64,000 nt of DNA from Massilia sp. H6 (GTDB lineage: Bacteria; Pseudomonadota; Gammaproteobacteria; Burkholderiales; Burkholderiaceae_D): NCBI RefSeq assembly GCF_024802625.1, contig NZ_CP103371.1, positions 3,782,001 through 3,846,000 on the forward strand, given 5' to 3'. The position numbers were made by a program, and so were the translations under genes. Below, in pieces: positions 46,764 to 55,814 of the stretch (position 1 is its first letter; every line of letters starts with the position of its first letter). The notes under the pieces are model-generated. The model saw nothing but the letters and a program-made list of their open reading frames with translations, ran no database searches and had not been told where the DNA came from.

Positions 46764-47603
46764 GTGCAAAACCAACCGTTACCCCTCATCCTGACTTTCG
46801 GCGTGTCCGACCCCGTCGGCGCGCTCGGCGTCCAGGCCGACCTGGCCGCGTTCGCCGCCCACGGATGCCATGGCTTGTCGGTAGTTGCCGGCATCCTGGT
46901 GGCCGACAGCGCCAGGGTCGAAAACCTGCACGAAGTCGACAGCGACTGGATGGCCGACCAGGCCCGGGTGCTGCTCGAAGACATGCCGATCGCCGCCTTC
47001 AAGGTGGGCGCGGTGGCCACCGTGCTGCAGCTGGCCGCGATCGCCGAGATTGTCTCGGACTATCCGGACGCCCCGCTGATCCTCGACCCGTTTCTTACCG
47101 CCCTGCCCGACTCCGGCCTGGCCGACGAAGAAATGCTGTCGGCGATCCGCTCGATCCTGGCACCGCAGACCACGGTACTGATGCTGTCGCAGTCGGAACT
47201 GGGCCGCATGGCCGAGACCTGGCGCGAGGTCGGCGACGGCAGCGCCGGCTCGCTGCTCGAAGACGTTGCCGAACTGACCACGGCCGGCTGCCAGTACGTG
47301 CTCGTCACCGGCACCCGCGACGACAAAGGCACCTGTTCCAACACCTTGTTCGACGCCGGCGGCGAAGTCGCGCGGGTCGAGTGGCAGCACCTGCCGGGCC
47401 CCTTCATCGGCGCCGGCAACACCTATTCGGCCGCGTTTACGGCGCTGATGGCGCGCGGCATGGATGCGCAAGGCGCCCTGTTCGCCGCCCAGGAATACAC
47501 CAGCGGCACGCTCGAACACGCCCAGCGCTTCGGCATGGGCAAGTTCATCCCCAACAAATTCTACCGGGGCCCTTCCGGTCCCGCAGGCACCCATGACCAT
47601 TGA
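46764..47603 (+). CDS. thiD: ThiD-like (hydroxymethyl)pyrimidine kinase family protein, altered active site
   Basis: The predicted product has 279 residues in the ribokinase fold. The first block [15 protein letters not shown] departs from the usual G(T/S)DPSGGAGIQADL. The anion-hole motif usually reading GTGCTLSAA or GAGDTF is [11 protein letters not shown] here, so an Asn replaces the catalytic Cys or Asp. The C-terminal tail [12 protein letters not shown] is a Burkholderiales style ending. It may still phosphorylate a substrate weakly, or may have another task. The GTG start at 46764 has no ribosome site; TAAAAT at 46729-46734 may be a -10 box. It overlaps hemL by 11 bases. Confidence 0.75.
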   Translation: MQNQPLPLILTFGVSDPVGALGVQADLAAFAAHGCHGLSVVAGILVADSARVENLHEVDSDWMADQARVLLEDMPIAAFKVGAVATVLQLAAIAEIVSDYPDAPLILDPFLTALPDSGLADEEMLSAIRSILAPQTTVLMLSQSELGRMAETWREVGDGSAGSLLEDVAELTTAGCQYVLVTGTRDDKGTCSNTLFDAGGEVARVEWQHLPGPFIGAGNTYSAAFTALMARGMDAQGALFAAQEYTSGTLEHAQRFGMGKFIPNKFYRGPSGPAGTHDH

Positions 47604-48891
47604 CCACAGCACTTCGAAGAACGACCTCCTGTTTGCCCGCGCCCAGCAAAGCACGCCCGGCGGCGTCAACTCGCCAGTGCGCGCGTTTCGCTCGGTGGGC
47701 GGCACTCCGCGCTTCATTACCCGCGCCGAGGGCCCGTACTTCTGGGACGCCGACGGCAAGCGCTATATCGACTACATCGGTTCCTGGGGCCCGGCCATTG
47801 TCGGCCACGCCCACCCGGACGTGATCACGGCGGTGCAGCAGGCCGCCGCCAATGGCCTGTCGTTCGGCGCGCCGACGCTCGGCGAAATCGAGATCGCCGA
47901 AGAGCTGTGCCGCCTGGTGCCATCGATCGAACAGGTGCGCCTGGTCTCGTCGGGCACCGAAGCGACCATGAGCGCGCTGCGCCTGGCGCGCGGCGCCACC
48001 GGGCGCGACAAGATCGTCAAGTTCGAGGGCTGCTACCACGGCCACGCCGACTCGCTGCTGGTCAAGGCCGGCAGCGGCCTGCTCACCTTCGGCAATCCAA
48101 CCTCGGCCGGCGTGCCGGAAGATTTTGTCAAGCACACCCTGGTCCTCGACTACAACAACGTGCCGCAGCTGGAAGACGCGTTCGAGTCGATGGGCGACAC
48201 CATTGCCTGCGTGATCGTGGAGCCGGTGGCCGGCAACATGAACCTGATCCGCGCCACGCCGGAATTTTTGCAGCGCATGCGCGAGCTGTGCACCGAGCAC
48301 GGCGCCGTGCTGATCTTCGACGAAGTCATGTGCGGCTTTCGCGTTGGCCTGGGCGGCGCCCAGGAAATGTACGGCGTCACGCCCGACCTGACCGCGCTGG
48401 GCAAGGTGATCGGCGGCGGCCTGCCGGTGGCGGCCTTTGGCGGGCGCGCCGACCTGATGCAAAAAATGGCGCCGCTCGGGCCGGTGTACCAGGCCGGTAC
48501 GCTGTCGGGCAATCCGGTGGCGGTGGCAGCAGGCATGGCCACGCTCAAGCTGGTGCAGGCGCCGGGCTTCTACGACAGGCTGGGCGCGGCCAGCGAGCGC
48601 CTGGTGACGGGCCTGGCGGCAGCCGCCAGCGAGGCCGGCATCGCGTTCTGCGGCGATGCCGTGGGCGGCATGTTCGGGTTCTACTTCTCCGACAGCGTGC
48701 CCTCGACCTATGCCCAGATGATGGCCGGCGACAAGGAGCGCTTCAACCGCTTCTTCCATGGCATGCTCGACGAAGGCGTGTACTTCGCGCCGGCGATGTT
48801 CGAGGCCGGCTTCGTCTCGGCGCAGCACACCGACGCGGTCATCGACGAGACGATCGAGGCGGCGCGCCGGGTGTTCAAGCGTATCGGATAA
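47593..48891 (+). CDS. hemL: Glutamate-1-semialdehyde 2,1-aminomutase
   Basis: This is a 432-residue PLP enzyme that makes 5-aminolevulinate in the C5 heme pathway. The N-terminus [29 protein letters not shown] and the PLP-Lys region [17 protein letters not shown] are typical. The start at 47593 overlaps the thiD-like gene, which indicates coupling. Two hairpins follow (48904-48956). Confidence 0.97.
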   Translation: MTIDHSTSKNDLLFARAQQSTPGGVNSPVRAFRSVGGTPRFITRAEGPYFWDADGKRYIDYIGSWGPAIVGHAHPDVITAVQQAAANGLSFGAPTLGEIEIAEELCRLVPSIEQVRLVSSGTEATMSALRLARGATGRDKIVKFEGCYHGHADSLLVKAGSGLLTFGNPTSAGVPEDFVKHTLVLDYNNVPQLEDAFESMGDTIACVIVEPVAGNMNLIRATPEFLQRMRELCTEHGAVLIFDEVMCGFRVGLGGAQEMYGVTPDLTALGKVIGGGLPVAAFGGRADLMQKMAPLGPVYQAGTLSGNPVAVAAGMATLKLVQAPGFYDRLGAASERLVTGLAAAASEAGIAFCGDAVGGMFGFYFSDSVPSTYAQMMAGDKERFNRFFHGMLDEGVYFAPAMFEAGFVSAQHTDAVIDETIEAARRVFKRIG

Positions 48892-48903
48892 TCTGCATCG
48901 ACG

Positions 48904-48930
48904 CGGTGGTGAAATATTATTTCACCACCG
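48904..48930. terminator. Perfect hairpin after hemL
   Basis: CGGTGGTGAAAT (48904-48915), loop ATT, ATTTCACCACCG (48919-48930) form a 12-base perfect stem 13 bases after the hemL stop. There is no U tract outside the stem. It is likely a terminator or mRNA-protecting end. Confidence 0.6.
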
Positions 48931-48937
48931 GCACTTC

Positions 48938-48956
48938 GATGAAATTTTATTTCATC
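48938..48956. terminator. Perfect hairpin after corA, similar to its neighbour
   Basis: GATGAAAT (48938-48945), loop TTT, ATTTCATC (48949-48956) form an eight-base stem that begins within the corA stop codon (48955-48957) on the minus strand. It shares the core TGAAAT-3-ATTTCA with the hairpin after hemL, so the two convergent genes each end in a version of the same structure. Confidence 0.55.
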
Positions 48957-49920
48957 ACCGTAGCCAGCCGCGGCGGTGGAAATACAGCAGCGGCGCAGCG
49001 ATCGCGGCGGCCATCAGCCCGATCGCGAACGGATAGCCGAGCGTCCACTTCAGCTCCGGGAACACCTCGAAGTTCATGCCATAGATGCTGGCGATGAGGG
49101 TCGGCGGCAGGAAGGCGACCGAGGCGACCGAGAAGATCTTGATGATCTTGTTCTGGTTGATGTTGATGAAGCCGACCGTGGCATCCATCAGGAAGTTCAC
49201 CTTGTCGAACAAGAACGACGTGTGGCCGTCCAGCGATTCGATGTCGCGCAGGATCTGGCGCGCCTCCTCGAACTGATCGGCGTTGAGCAAGCGGCCGCGC
49301 ATCAGGAAGCTTACTGCGCGCCGCGTGTCCATCATGTTGCGGCGGATGCGGCCGTTCAAGTCTTCTTCGTGCGCGATCGCGTTCAGCGCGGCGGCCGCGT
49401 CCTGGTCGGTGAAATCTTTCTGCAGCACGCGGCTCGAGACTTCCTCGAGCGCTTCGTAGATGCCCTCGAGCGCGTCGGCCGAATACTCGGCATCGGTCGC
49501 GTACAGGTCGAGCAGCACGTCCATGTAGTCTTCGATCGAACCGGGCCGCGAACGCGCCCGCAGGCGCACCAGGCGAAACACCGGCAGGTCGTCGTTGTGC
49601 ACCGAAAACAGGATTTTTCCGGACAGGATGAAAGCCACCGTGATCACGCGCGACGGGCCGGCGTCTTCTTCGAGCAAGAAATCGGTGCGCAGGTGCAGGT
49701 CGCCGTTTTCGGCTTCGTAGTAGCGGGCCGAGGCCTCGATGTCCTGGACTTCGTCCTCGCCCGGCAGCGTCACGCCATACGTCGCCTTGACCAGGGTGCG
49801 CTCTTCCTCGGTCGGATCGGTCAGGTCGACCCAGACCGGCGTGACCGTTTCCAGGTCCTGGCGCGTGTCGACGCCGACCTGGTTGAGGCGGCCATTCTGG
49901 AGGACAAATACGTTGATCAT
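48955..49920 (-). CDS. corA: Magnesium/cobalt transporter CorA family
   Basis: This 321-residue inner-membrane pentameric channel protein has a cytosolic N-terminal domain and two C-terminal membrane helices (IFSVASVAFLPPTLIASIYGMNF, given in outline, and FAIGLMAAAIAAPLLYF). The selectivity motif GMN is in YGMNFE. The start at 49920 (MINVFVLQNG) has a GAGAA site upstream; the frame is open further upstream without support. It converges with hemL. Confidence 0.96.
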   Translation of the reverse strand: MINVFVLQNGRLNQVGVDTRQDLETVTPVWVDLTDPTEEERTLVKATYGVTLPGEDEVQDIEASARYYEAENGDLHLRTDFLLEEDAGPSRVITVAFILSGKILFSVHNDDLPVFRLVRLRARSRPGSIEDYMDVLLDLYATDAEYSADALEGIYEALEEVSSRVLQKDFTDQDAAAALNAIAHEEDLNGRIRRNMMDTRRAVSFLMRGRLLNADQFEEARQILRDIESLDGHTSFLFDKVNFLMDATVGFININQNKIIKIFSVASVAFLPPTLIASIYGMNFEVFPELKWTLGYPFAIGLMAAAIAAPLLYFHRRGWLR

Positions 49921-50025
49921 GCGCTTTTCTCGGCCGGATACAAAAACTGACGCAAGTGTAACCGTTAGGCCTGACCGCGGCCACCCCGTCACGACAATTT
50001 CATGGCCGGCTGGCGCGGACGCGCT

Positions 50026-50751
50026 TCACGGCAGGTCGGCGAAGCGCATCCGGCGCTGGATCAGCGCCGTGCGGCGCTCCAGGTACGAGGTAGAACGATG
50101 CTTGTCGTAGTAGCGCGGATTGGGCAGCATCACCGCCAGGCGCGCGGCCTGCGAGGGCGACAGCTTGGCCGCCGAGGTGCGGAAATAATGGCGCGCCGCG
50201 GCTTCGGCGCCGAACACGCCGCGGCCGTATTCGACCACGTTAAGGTAGAGCTCGAGGATGCGGCGCTTGCTCATCACCGTCTCGAGCATGAAGGCGATGA
50301 TCATCTCCTGCCCCTTGCGCAGGTAGCTGCGCGAGCCCGACAGGAACAGGTTCTTGGCCAGCTGCTGGGTGATGGTGGAGCCGCCGCCCACCACCTTGCT
50401 GCGCCGGTTGTTGCGTTCATAGGCTTTTTCCAGCGCTTCCCAGTCCACGCCGCCGTGCGCGGCGAAACCCGAATCTTCCGAGGCCACCACCGCCCGTTTC
50501 AGGTTGGCCGAAATGCGCTCGTAGGGCACCCACTGATGCTTGAGGCGCGCGTCCGGGTTTTGTTCGCGCAGTTCCGACAGCTGCTGGCGCATGAAGCTGG
50601 TCGATCCCGGATTGACATAGGCATACCAGCAGACCATGCTGAAGAAATAGAGCTGGGCCAGCAGCACCAGCAGGAGCGGGCCCAAAAAGATCCACTTGAC
50701 CCAGCCGCGCGAAGCCTTGCGCGACCCGGCCGCCTTGCGCGTTTTGCTCAT
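50026..50751 (-). CDS. mtgA: Monofunctional biosynthetic peptidoglycan transglycosylase
   Basis: This is a 241-residue GT51 enzyme that polymerises lipid II. An N-terminal membrane anchor at about 20-40 is followed by AVVASEDSGFAAHGGVDW, with the catalytic Glu in the first motif, and GGSTITQQLAKNLFLS. Its start overlaps the aroE stop by four bases. Confidence 0.97.
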   Translation of the reverse strand: MSKTRKAAGSRKASRGWVKWIFLGPLLLVLLAQLYFFSMVCWYAYVNPGSTSFMRQQLSELREQNPDARLKHQWVPYERISANLKRAVVASEDSGFAAHGGVDWEALEKAYERNNRRSKVVGGGSTITQQLAKNLFLSGSRSYLRKGQEMIIAFMLETVMSKRRILELYLNVVEYGRGVFGAEAAARHYFRTSAAKLSPSQAARLAVMLPNPRYYDKHRSTSYLERRTALIQRRMRFADLP

Positions 50752-51569
50752 CGTTGTGATTGCCGCATCTGGTTCAGGATGTCCGCGGTGTCGGGCTTAA
50801 TTCCGCGCCACAGCGCAAACGCTTCGGCCGCCTGTTCCACCAGCATGCCCAGGCCGTCGCGGGTGGCGGCGCCATGGCGGGCCGCGAACTGCATGAATCC
50901 GGTCGGCTCAAGCCCATACATCATATCCAGCGCCAGCGTGGTTCGGCAAAAAACACTGGCCGGAATCGGCGGCACATCGGCATGCAGGCTGGCGGAGGTC
51001 GCATTCACGACCAGGTCGAAGCTGCCTTCGATGCCGGCAAAGCCGCTGGCAGCGACCACCATCCCGTGCTGGCCGAATTCGCGCGCCAGCGCTTCGGCGG
51101 TGGCCGCGGTGCGGTTGGCGATCACGATCTGGCGCGGCCGCTCTTGCAGCAAGGGCAGCAGCACGCCGCGCGCGGCGCCGCCGGCGCCGAGCAGCAGCAC
51201 GCGCCGCCCCGCCAGCGCCATGCCGGCATTGCGGCTGATGTCGGCCACCAGCCCTGGTCCGTCGGTGTTGTCGCCAACAATCGCGCCATCGGCGTCGAAC
51301 ACCAGCGTGTTGACGGCGCCGGCCGCGCGCGCGCGCTCGGCCAGCCGGGTCGCGATGCGCGCCGCTTCAATCTTGAACGGTACCGTGACGTTGGCGCCGC
51401 GGTAACCTTCCTGCACCAGCCGCCGCACGGTGGCGGCAAAGCCGTCAAGTGGCGCCAGGCAGCGCTCGTAGCTGATGTCCTGGCCGGTCTGGCGCGCAAA
51501 GGCGGCGTGGATCTCGGGCGACCTGCTCTGGGCGATCGGGTGGCCAATGACGCAATAGCGCTCGCTCAC
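50748..51569 (-). CDS. aroE: Shikimate dehydrogenase
   Basis: This is a 273-residue NADPH enzyme of the shikimate pathway. VIGHPIAQSRSPEIHAAFA, GANVTVPFK with the catalytic Lys, GDNTDGPGL and the NADP loop LLGAGGAARGV with NRT are seen. The GTG start at 51569 overlaps the tonB stop (GTGA). It lies in the tonB-aroE-mtgA chain. Confidence 0.96.
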   Translation of the reverse strand: MSERYCVIGHPIAQSRSPEIHAAFARQTGQDISYERCLAPLDGFAATVRRLVQEGYRGANVTVPFKIEAARIATRLAERARAAGAVNTLVFDADGAIVGDNTDGPGLVADISRNAGMALAGRRVLLLGAGGAARGVLLPLLQERPRQIVIANRTAATAEALAREFGQHGMVVAASGFAGIEGSFDLVVNATSASLHADVPPIPASVFCRTTLALDMMYGLEPTGFMQFAARHGAATRDGLGMLVEQAAEAFALWRGIKPDTADILNQMRQSQR

Positions 51570-52495
51570 TGCGCGCCCCCGCGCAATTCGGCCTGCATCC
51601 TGTCTTCGCGCGTGAAGCGAAAACGCGTGATCACTTCCCATAGGTCGTCCTTGCCCTGGGTGCGCATGTTGGCCGGGAAGCCCCCGAAGGGCGCGGCGCG
51701 GCGCACGATCTGCAGGGCCGCCTTGTCGAGGGCCGGGTTGCCGGAACCCTGCTCGATGCGCGGGCCGCCATCTTTCATGTAGAGCGAGCCATCCTGGAAG
51801 ATCGGAATATAAACCACCAGCTCGCCGTACAGCTTGCGGCCGCCCTCCTGCGGGAAATTGAGCGTGCCGATCTCTTCGATCCGCTTCTGCATTTCCTTGT
51901 AATAGATGGCATAGCCGACCTGGCGCGTGCTGGGCGTGATCTGGGTGCGCTTGGGCCGCTTGTTCTGGTCTTCGATGCGCTCGATGACTTCGGCCGCCGC
52001 GCGCGAGATGGCGCGGCTGGTGTCGAACGCGTCGCTGCCGGTGCGGGTGGGATCGGGCTTGTCCTGTTCGGTTTTCGGGGCCGCGGTAAATTCGGTACGC
52101 TGGACCTGGGTCAGGACGTTGCGCTGTTGCTGTTCGAGGTCGGCAATGCGGCGCTGCAAGGCCTTAATGCTTTCGCCGTTCTCGATTCTGCGCAGATCCG
52201 GCAGCGGCGAACGGGCGCGGCCCGCGTCGGCCGTGCCGCCGCCGTCGAGATTGGCCTGCGCCAGGGCGTCGGCCTTTACCGGCGCGTTGGCATGCTTGGC
52301 ATTGACCAGGATGACTTCCAGCCCCGGATCGGCCGGCTGGTGCCGGAACGCATCCGGCGCGGCGAACCGCACCGCCAGCAGCGCCCCATGCACAAGCACG
52401 GACACGCCGAGGGCAATCATCAATGGACGGTTGTTCTGCAAATACTTCACGCGCTGCACTCGCCCGGACGGGCCGTTGGATCGGGGACTGATCAT
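51566..52495 (-). CDS. TonB C-terminal domain protein
   Basis: The predicted product has 309 residues. A single N-terminal membrane segment (about 26-43, LMIALGVSVLVHGALLAV in outline) is followed by a polar stretch with a coiled part (ALQRRIADLEQQQRN) and a C-terminal TonB-like beta domain (YGELVVYIPIFQDGSLYMKDG, then AAPFGGFPANM, in outline). It would couple the proton-motive force to the outer membrane or link other envelope complexes; no exbBD gene is next to it. The start is uncertain: ATG at 52495 has no ribosome site and a TTG at 52507 is no better. Confidence 0.8.
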   Translation of the reverse strand: MISPRSNGPSGRVQRVKYLQNNRPLMIALGVSVLVHGALLAVRFAAPDAFRHQPADPGLEVILVNAKHANAPVKADALAQANLDGGGTADAGRARSPLPDLRRIENGESIKALQRRIADLEQQQRNVLTQVQRTEFTAAPKTEQDKPDPTRTGSDAFDTSRAISRAAAEVIERIEDQNKRPKRTQITPSTRQVGYAIYYKEMQKRIEEIGTLNFPQEGGRKLYGELVVYIPIFQDGSLYMKDGGPRIEQGSGNPALDKAALQIVRRAAPFGGFPANMRTQGKDDLWEVITRFRFTREDRMQAELRGGAQ

Positions 52496-52561
52496 TCTAA
52501 CCCGCAACTGGGCGCGCGGGGGGAATGTGGGGGGGCGTGGCGGCCGCGCCCCCAGCGGGGG

Positions 52562-54613
52562 TCAGGCGGAACCGGGGCTGGGCGCCAGCGGAGCATTGTC
52601 GTCGGTGGTCACCACCGCCACGACCCCCTCGGCCTCGACCGCTTCGGCCACCGCGGCCTCCCCGGCATCGCCCTCTTCTTCCTCTTCCAGGCCGACCGAT
52701 GCATCCGGCGCGGCCGGCACCACTTCGAGCAAGCGCGCCTCGAGTACCAGGTCGACCTCATCCCAGCGCACGATGTCGAGCCTGACTTGCGCGCCGCGCG
52801 CGACCGAGGTCATGCCGGCCAGGCGCACCACCAGCGGCACGTCCACCAGGCGCACGATTTCGTCCTTCAGTACCACGGCATCGACATGCCTGGCGCCGGT
52901 CTGGTCCAGCCAGCGCAGGCACCAGTAGCGCTCCATGTTCTGCTGGAAGTCGTTGTAGGCGGCATAGGCCGCGTCGAAGCTCGAGACGATTGCGAACAGG
53001 GTCGCGTCGCGCGGCTTGAACGGCGCCACCAGCGGCGCGGTCACGCCGTGCGAGGCCGCCGCGATGATCTGCCACTGGTTCACCAGGTCGGTGTAGCGGC
53101 GCAGCGGCGAGGTGCTCCATGCGTACTGGTCCACGCCCAGGCCCTGGTGCGGCGCCGCGTGCGTGACCATGCGCACCTGGATCTTGGCGCCCCAGCCGCC
53201 GGCGCCCGGCCCCTGCGAGCGATAGATGCCCGGCACGCCCGAGTCGTGCAGCAGCTTGCCCCAGGTGCTGTTGGCGAAGATCATCAGCTCGGCCACGATC
53301 TTGTCGAGCGGCGCGCCGCGCTTGCGGCGCACGATCGAGACCACGTCGTCTTCGACATAAAAATTGAAGTCGACGCGGTTGGCCTGCTCCGGCTTCAGGC
53401 CAAAGGCTTCGCGCTTTTTCATGCGCCCCGCTTCCAGCTGCAGCGCCCATTTCCACAGCAGGCCCAGCTCTTCCTTGTGCGGGTACTCGCCCGCGCCGCT
53501 GGCGAGGGTTTCTTCATTGACCAGCGCGTCCAGGTCGTTGTGGCGCAGGTTGCTCTTGATCGGCACCCGCTCGGCGCGGGTAGTGGTCGACACCACGCTC
53601 CAGTCTTCCAGCTTGATCACCGCATACAGCGACAGCGCCGGGCAGTCCTTGCCTTCGGCCAGCGTAAAGGCGTCCACCACCTCGTCCGGCAGCATGGTGA
53701 TCTTATCGCCCGGCATGTACACGGTCGACATGCGCGCGCGCGCGATCTTGTCGATGGCGTCGTCGGGGCGAATGGCCAGGCCCGGCGCCGCAATGTGGAT
53801 ACCCACCCTGACCAATCCGTCCTCGAGCTTGACGACCGAGAACGCGTCGTCGATCTCGGTGGTGGTCACGTCGTCGATCGAGAACGCGGCCACGTCGGCC
53901 AGCGGCAGGTCCGTCGGCGCCTGTGGCACTTCGACCGGCGCGAAGCCGGCGCCGCGCGGGAAGTGCTCGAACAGGAAGCGCGCCATGTGCAGCGCCTTGG
54001 GCGACTCCAGCCCCTTGGTCGCCAGCATCAGGCGCGGCGCGGTGGTGTGCAATTCGTTGGCGGCCGCTTCCAGGGCCTTGTACTCGATGGTGTTCTTGTC
54101 CGGCTTGAACAGCAGCTGCTGCACGATGGGCTGCATCGACTGCGGCAGCGTGCCGGCCTTGAGCTGCTCGACGTAGCCGGCCTGCACAATGGCCAGCTGC
54201 TTCTTCTTTTCAATCCCGGCCAGCGCCGCCTTGAGCGTCTGCTCGGGCGCCGCCTTGTAGCGTCCCCGGCCCTTCTTGTGGAAATAGACCGGGGCGGCGT
54301 GCAGCGCCAGCACCAGGCCAGCCGCTTCGAAAGGCAGCGGCGCATGGCCGAAGTACTCGAGGCCCAGCTCGGGAATGCCGAATTCTTCCTGCCCTGCGAC
54401 CTCCCACAGGAAGTCGAGGTCGACTTCGGCGGCGACTGCGCGCGCCGCAGCCAGCAGCGCTTCCGGATCGGGTTTCTCGAACTGGATCAGCACATCCCTG
54501 GCCTTGACCTTGGTACGCTTGCCGCTGGCCAGCTCCACCTGGTAGGCCTCACCTGCCTGCGACAGCACGGTACCGACCTTGAAGTCGCCCGATTCTTCAA
54601 AAAATAGATTCAT
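52562..54613 (-). CDS. RNase II/RNB family exoribonuclease
   Basis: This is a 683-residue 3'-5' exoribonuclease. The RNB domain runs from about 240 to 570, with FSIDDVTTTEIDDAF (catalytic Asp cluster) near 249-263 and YAWSTSPLRRYTDL near 520-533. N-terminal OB-like segments have no clear RNase R length. The acidic tail EEEEEGDAGE is followed by an Ala/Val-rich end. ATG at 54613 overlaps the ubiC stop by four bases. Whether to call it rnr or rnb is uncertain; its length is nearer to RNase II. Confidence 0.9.
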   Translation of the reverse strand: MNLFFEESGDFKVGTVLSQAGEAYQVELASGKRTKVKARDVLIQFEKPDPEALLAAARAVAAEVDLDFLWEVAGQEEFGIPELGLEYFGHAPLPFEAAGLVLALHAAPVYFHKKGRGRYKAAPEQTLKAALAGIEKKKQLAIVQAGYVEQLKAGTLPQSMQPIVQQLLFKPDKNTIEYKALEAAANELHTTAPRLMLATKGLESPKALHMARFLFEHFPRGAGFAPVEVPQAPTDLPLADVAAFSIDDVTTTEIDDAFSVVKLEDGLVRVGIHIAAPGLAIRPDDAIDKIARARMSTVYMPGDKITMLPDEVVDAFTLAEGKDCPALSLYAVIKLEDWSVVSTTTRAERVPIKSNLRHNDLDALVNEETLASGAGEYPHKEELGLLWKWALQLEAGRMKKREAFGLKPEQANRVDFNFYVEDDVVSIVRRKRGAPLDKIVAELMIFANSTWGKLLHDSGVPGIYRSQGPGAGGWGAKIQVRMVTHAAPHQGLGVDQYAWSTSPLRRYTDLVNQWQIIAAASHGVTAPLVAPFKPRDATLFAIVSSFDAAYAAYNDFQQNMERYWCLRWLDQTGARHVDAVVLKDEIVRLVDVPLVVRLAGMTSVARGAQVRLDIVRWDEVDLVLEARLLEVVPAAPDASVGLEEEEEGDAGEAAVAEAVEAEGVVAVVTTDDNAPLAPSPGSA

Positions 54614-55224
54614 CTTGTTTCGTATTCTTTCGTCGTATTCTCTTGCAGTGTGCCCAGGCCGAGCACCGCAGGCAGGAATACCTCGGTGACCAGCAGCAGG
54701 CCCTGGCGGCGGCGATAGACGCAGCGCCGCGCATAATATAGTGCTTCATCGTGCATGCCGCAGGCCCCGCCAAGGGCCGCGCGCACGCGCCCCATCAAGG
54801 GATGGCCGGCGCGGATGCGCGCATATTCCAGCTGGCCACGGCGCACCAGCGGATCGTAGAACAGCGTGCTGCCGAGCGAGCGTTCGCCCAGCGCCGAAAA
54901 CAGCGGCCAGTCGGCCGCGGTGCATCCGGTAGGCACCACCGTGTGGCCGAACACCACCGGCTTGCCGTCGCACTCGAGCAGCACTTCGCGTTCCCACACC
55001 CGTCCCGGACGCGGCAGGCCGATTGCCCGCGCCTCGTCCGCCAGGCAGGTGGCGCCGCGCTGGTGCAGCCGGCGCACCCGGAACGCTTCGCTGCTGGCCA
55101 CCAGGCGCGCGGTCAGCGAGCCTTCGGTGGTGAGCCAGTCGCGCATGCGCGCCGGGGCACGCACGGCGCCGGCGTGCGGCTGCCAGGCGGCCTGGCGCAG
55201 CGAACCGGCCCGCGCCGGCTTCAC
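54610..55224 (-). CDS. ubiC: Chorismate--pyruvate lyase
   Basis: This 204-residue enzyme makes 4-hydroxybenzoate for ubiquinone. RDWLTTEGSLTARL near 29-42 and WEREVLLECDGKPVVFGHTVVP (in outline) are family blocks. It overlaps neighbours by four bases at each end (55221-55224, 54610-54613). A start at residue 27 (MRDWLT) would match shorter homologues. Confidence 0.9.
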   Translation of the reverse strand: MKPARAGSLRQAAWQPHAGAVRAPARMRDWLTTEGSLTARLVASSEAFRVRRLHQRGATCLADEARAIGLPRPGRVWEREVLLECDGKPVVFGHTVVPTGCTAADWPLFSALGERSLGSTLFYDPLVRRGQLEYARIRAGHPLMGRVRAALGGACGMHDEALYYARRCVYRRRQGLLLVTEVFLPAVLGLGTLQENTTKEYETR

Positions 55225-55814
55225 TGCCCGATGCCCATGACGCTATCGGTCTGGCTGCAAAAGGCCAGCACCTCGTCCACGTACTGCGCAAACTCCGAGA
55301 TCGCGTGGTCGCTTCCCTTGATGACTCGCTGGCGCGCCCCGGCGTAGTGCATCACCATGTCGCGGTAGTCGAGTACTTCGTCGCCGGTCGCCGCCAGCAG
55401 AAAATAGCGTTCTGGTGCCGTGATCTGCCCGACCCGCAGTTCGGCCAGCTCGTCGATGTACTCGCGGCGAAATTCGAACGGCGCGCTGGAGTGCCAGGCG
55501 GTGGTCACGCCGACATGGTCTTCCAGGCTGGCCAGCGGATTTACGGATGGGTTGAGCAGCACCGCGCGCACGCCCATGCGCTCGGCCAGCCAGGTGGCGT
55601 AGAAGCCGCCCAGCGAGGAACCGATAATGGCCAGATTGTCGGGCGCATGACGTTCGGCCAGCAGCAGGCACAGGGCCATCGCCTCTTTCGGCGAGGCCGG
55701 CAGCTGCGGACAGATCAGCTCATGCGCGCGGCCGGCGTCTTGCAGGGCCTTCTGCACCACCCGCGCCTTGAATGACTTCGGCGACGAGCGAAATCCATGC
55801 AAATACAAGATCAT
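55221..55814 (-). CDS. YqiA/YcfP-like alpha/beta hydrolase
   Basis: The predicted product has 197 residues. LYLHGFRSSPKSFKA at the start and the nucleophile elbow IGSSLGGFYATWLAE (near 65-79) mark an esterase of the YqiA type. The Asp is likely in AATGDEVLDY and the His in GSDHAISEF. The substrate is unknown. It shares four bases with both mpl and ubiC. Confidence 0.9.
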   Translation of the reverse strand: MILYLHGFRSSPKSFKARVVQKALQDAGRAHELICPQLPASPKEAMALCLLLAERHAPDNLAIIGSSLGGFYATWLAERMGVRAVLLNPSVNPLASLEDHVGVTTAWHSSAPFEFRREYIDELAELRVGQITAPERYFLLAATGDEVLDYRDMVMHYAGARQRVIKGSDHAISEFAQYVDEVLAFCSQTDSVMGIGQ

